Below, piece after piece: positions 33,737 through 35,172 of a stretch of DNA of 35,172 nt. Every line of letters begins with the position of its first letter. Positions within the stretch are counted from its first letter, which is position 1. This DNA comes from Fidelibacterota bacterium. Its GTDB lineage: Bacteria; Fidelibacterota; UBA8477; JABMPR01. Made by a program: the position numbers and the translations under genes. Where the stretch lies: assembly GCA_021734325.1 (NCBI GenBank), contig JAIPJF010000028.1, positions 1 to 35,172 of the forward strand, written 5' to 3'. The notes under the pieces were generated by a model. The model worked only from the letters and a program-made list of their open reading frames with translations. It had not been told where the DNA came from and searched no databases.

Positions 33737-34420
33737 ATGAAAAAGGGATTTGTGTTTTCACGATTTGTAATTTGTAGTATCATAATATTCAGTATCTTAA
33801 TTATCACTAATTGTAGTCGCGACGAGGAAAATGCGCATACTCTTTTCAAAAAGGCTGATAGCTTGGATTTAGCAGGTAACGTTGTAGGTGCATATGATGC
33901 TTTTAAAAATGTAGTTTTACTTTACCCAGAAACTGAGGTAGCAAAATCTGTTTCATCAAAAATTGATAGTCTTGCCCCTATTGTATTTCGGTTTGGCATC
34001 AAGTACAATCCCTTTGAGTTTCCCCAGAGGACTGAGACGGATCTATTCAACTCCGTCCTCAAATGTATTGAACAAGAAAACTGGGGGTACCTTAGGGCTC
34101 ATCTCTGGCTTGATGATAATTGCCTCCGAATAGACAAAGAGAAAAATTCTGTCGTCTTCCACAACATTACAGAGTGTCAAAGTGAATATGACGAGGAAAT
34201 GGAAAGATGGAAGGAGCTAGGGTCATCAAAGTCACGAATTAAACAGATAAAAGGCATTAAAAAAGTTCTGATTACGATACTCGAAGATGGTCCCGATCTT
34301 AGAGATGAAGAAAAATTTGGCATCATTGAGTATGGAATTAAATTAGGACACAGAAACTATATTGGTACCAAGGTCACCACAATTAATGGGCGGTGGTATG
34401 CCATAGAATTTGATTTGTAA
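33737..34420 (+). CDS. Lipoprotein with TPR-like N-terminal region
   Basis: A protein of 227 residues. The signal (FVICSIIIFSILIITNC) ends in a lipobox with Cys ~27, followed by SRDEE. Residues ~35-75 resemble one or two TPR helices (HTLFKKADSLDLAGNVVGAYDAFKNVVLLYPETEVA), the pattern of YbgF/BamD-like envelope lipoproteins. The rest is not recognised: it has ENWGYLRAHLWLDDNCLRI and a C-terminal beta part ending INGRWYAIEFDL. A GAGG ribosome binding site is present. It probably sits on the periplasmic side of a membrane. Confidence 0.75.
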   Translation: MKKGFVFSRFVICSIIIFSILIITNCSRDEENAHTLFKKADSLDLAGNVVGAYDAFKNVVLLYPETEVAKSVSSKIDSLAPIVFRFGIKYNPFEFPQRTETDLFNSVLKCIEQENWGYLRAHLWLDDNCLRIDKEKNSVVFHNITECQSEYDEEMERWKELGSSKSRIKQIKGIKKVLITILEDGPDLRDEEKFGIIEYGIKLGHRNYIGTKVTTINGRWYAIEFDL

Positions 34421-34548
34421 TGATCAAATTCTGCTAATACACTCTTCTACTAATCAGCATTAGAGAGGTAGTGAATAACTTTCTAATGCGGCGGGACTTG
34501 AGTATGTCTATAGTGAAAGTGGAAAAAGTATAAAGGGGGTCTTCGGCG

Positions 34549-35172
34549 ATGGATAGAATTCAAAGAACCTATTCAAATAATTGGATAGCGGTTCTTATTC
34601 TGTTTTTAATCTTTGAACATACTCATGCCCAAACTGCATCAAACTCATACACTATTATTCAGGAAATTCCAATCGGTAGCTCCGGGAGTTATTATGTTCC
34701 CATCACCTCGGCTCCAAGTAATGCTAGAATAACCAATGTTGAAGCCAAGTTTGATTATATAGCTTACGGGGTCGTTCAAAACCATGTATCAGCACGGTTT
34801 AATAGAGGATCCGATCCTGGTGCTTCTGGTGGAGCAACTCTTGTATCGCTAGGGAACCTTCCTGCGGGTAATCCAGGGACATATGGATGGGTTTCATTTG
34901 ATAACTGGAACAATCAGCAAGCTAATTCAAATTATTATTTCAGGTTTACACTTGCTTCAGGATCCCCTTACACTGCAACTATTAACATCATTTATGTAAG
35001 AGTAACATACACCATCCCTGTTTTAGATGTGACCTATCCAAACGGTGGCGAGACTTTGTACAAGGGTAGTGACTACAATATTACCTGGAATAGCTCTGAC
35101 GTAAGCGGGAATGTGAAGGTTGAAGTCTACAAGAATGGTTCAATGTATCAACAGCTTGGAGCAAATGTACCT
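34549..35172 (+). CDS. Secreted protein with a Kre9/KNH-like domain, 5' part
   Basis: The frame runs from the ATG at 34549 to the window edge, 208 codons with no stop. AAAGGGGG precedes the start by ~10 bases. A signal peptide (IAVLILFLIFEHTHAQT) is likely cut after HAQ. Residues ~30-155 form a beta-rich domain ending YVRVTY. From ~165, LDVTYPNGGETLYKGSDYN and ITWNSSD match the Kre9/KNH-like domain often found in surface proteins of this bacterial group. The C-terminus is outside the window; a type IX-type sorting domain there is likely but unseen. Confidence 0.8.
   Translation, partial: MDRIQRTYSNNWIAVLILFLIFEHTHAQTASNSYTIIQEIPIGSSGSYYVPITSAPSNARITNVEAKFDYIAYGVVQNHVSARFNRGSDPGASGGATLVSLGNLPAGNPGTYGWVSFDNWNNQQANSNYYFRFTLASGSPYTATINIIYVRVTYTIPVLDVTYPNGGETLYKGSDYNITWNSSDVSGNVKVEVYKNGSMYQQLGANVP

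Overview
The window looks like a chromosomal stretch from an FCB-group bacterium, plausibly Neomarinimicrobiota/Marinimicrobia or a relative such as Calditrichota or Ignavibacteria. The evidence is moderate-to-low GC, secreted proteins ending in FlgD-like type IX-type sorting domains (NFPNPFNPSTTIRYG...), a PorV/PorQ-like outer-membrane barrel, and lipoproteins with LPP20-like or TPR-like features. The phylum is inferred from protein style only.

Layout. (1) 1-3234: the end of an IS3-family element has cut off the 5' part of a secreted-protein gene. Two tightly spaced genes follow, an outer-membrane barrel and an LPP20-like lipoprotein. (2) 3950-7333: a large secreted protein with two LamG domains and a C-terminal sorting domain, ended by a clear terminator. 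(3) 7500-10860: an AbiEi-Fic fusion on the minus strand, a serine recombinase preceded by a cluster of TTTATGAGAC repeats and a terminator-like hairpin, and an unrecognised small gene. (4) 10861-23469: a defence cassette on the plus strand. It holds an excisionase-type HTH protein, a 965-residue protein of unknown fold, a 2036-residue DruE-like DUF1998 helicase, a Cas4/RecB-like nuclease, a C5-cytosine methyltransferase and an MvaI/BcnI-type restriction endonuclease. Overlaps of 14 bp and 4 bp and a 0-bp junction link the middle four genes. (5) 23624-28989: a frameshifted integrase remnant, a Smr-like/HTH protein, an intact tyrosine recombinase, and a second large SF2 helicase with a possible nuclease-like C-terminus. 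(6) 29138-31040: a 3' half of tRNA-Arg(TCT) on the plus strand and a 3' half of tRNA-Lys(CTT) on the minus strand face each other. Each has hairpin terminators beyond it, and an IS481-family element sits between them. A second, interrupted tRNA-Lys tail lies at 30812-30885. (7) 31428-35172: envelope genes, namely a PQQ-type beta-propeller, a YccF-family membrane protein, a lipoprotein, and the start of a secreted protein with a Kre9/KNH-like domain.

Interpretation. Regions 3-5 read as an integrative defence island. Its right end is the tRNA-Arg half gene at 29138-29182, an attachment-site scar; its left end is not visible here. The cassette resembles Druantia (a DruE-type helicase with a large partner encoded just upstream). 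It carries its own methyltransferase and a candidate cognate restriction enzyme, so it may be a Druantia/type II restriction-modification hybrid. The two broken tRNA genes suggest that elements have inserted here from both sides, which would make the tRNA-Arg/tRNA-Lys segment an insertion hotspot.
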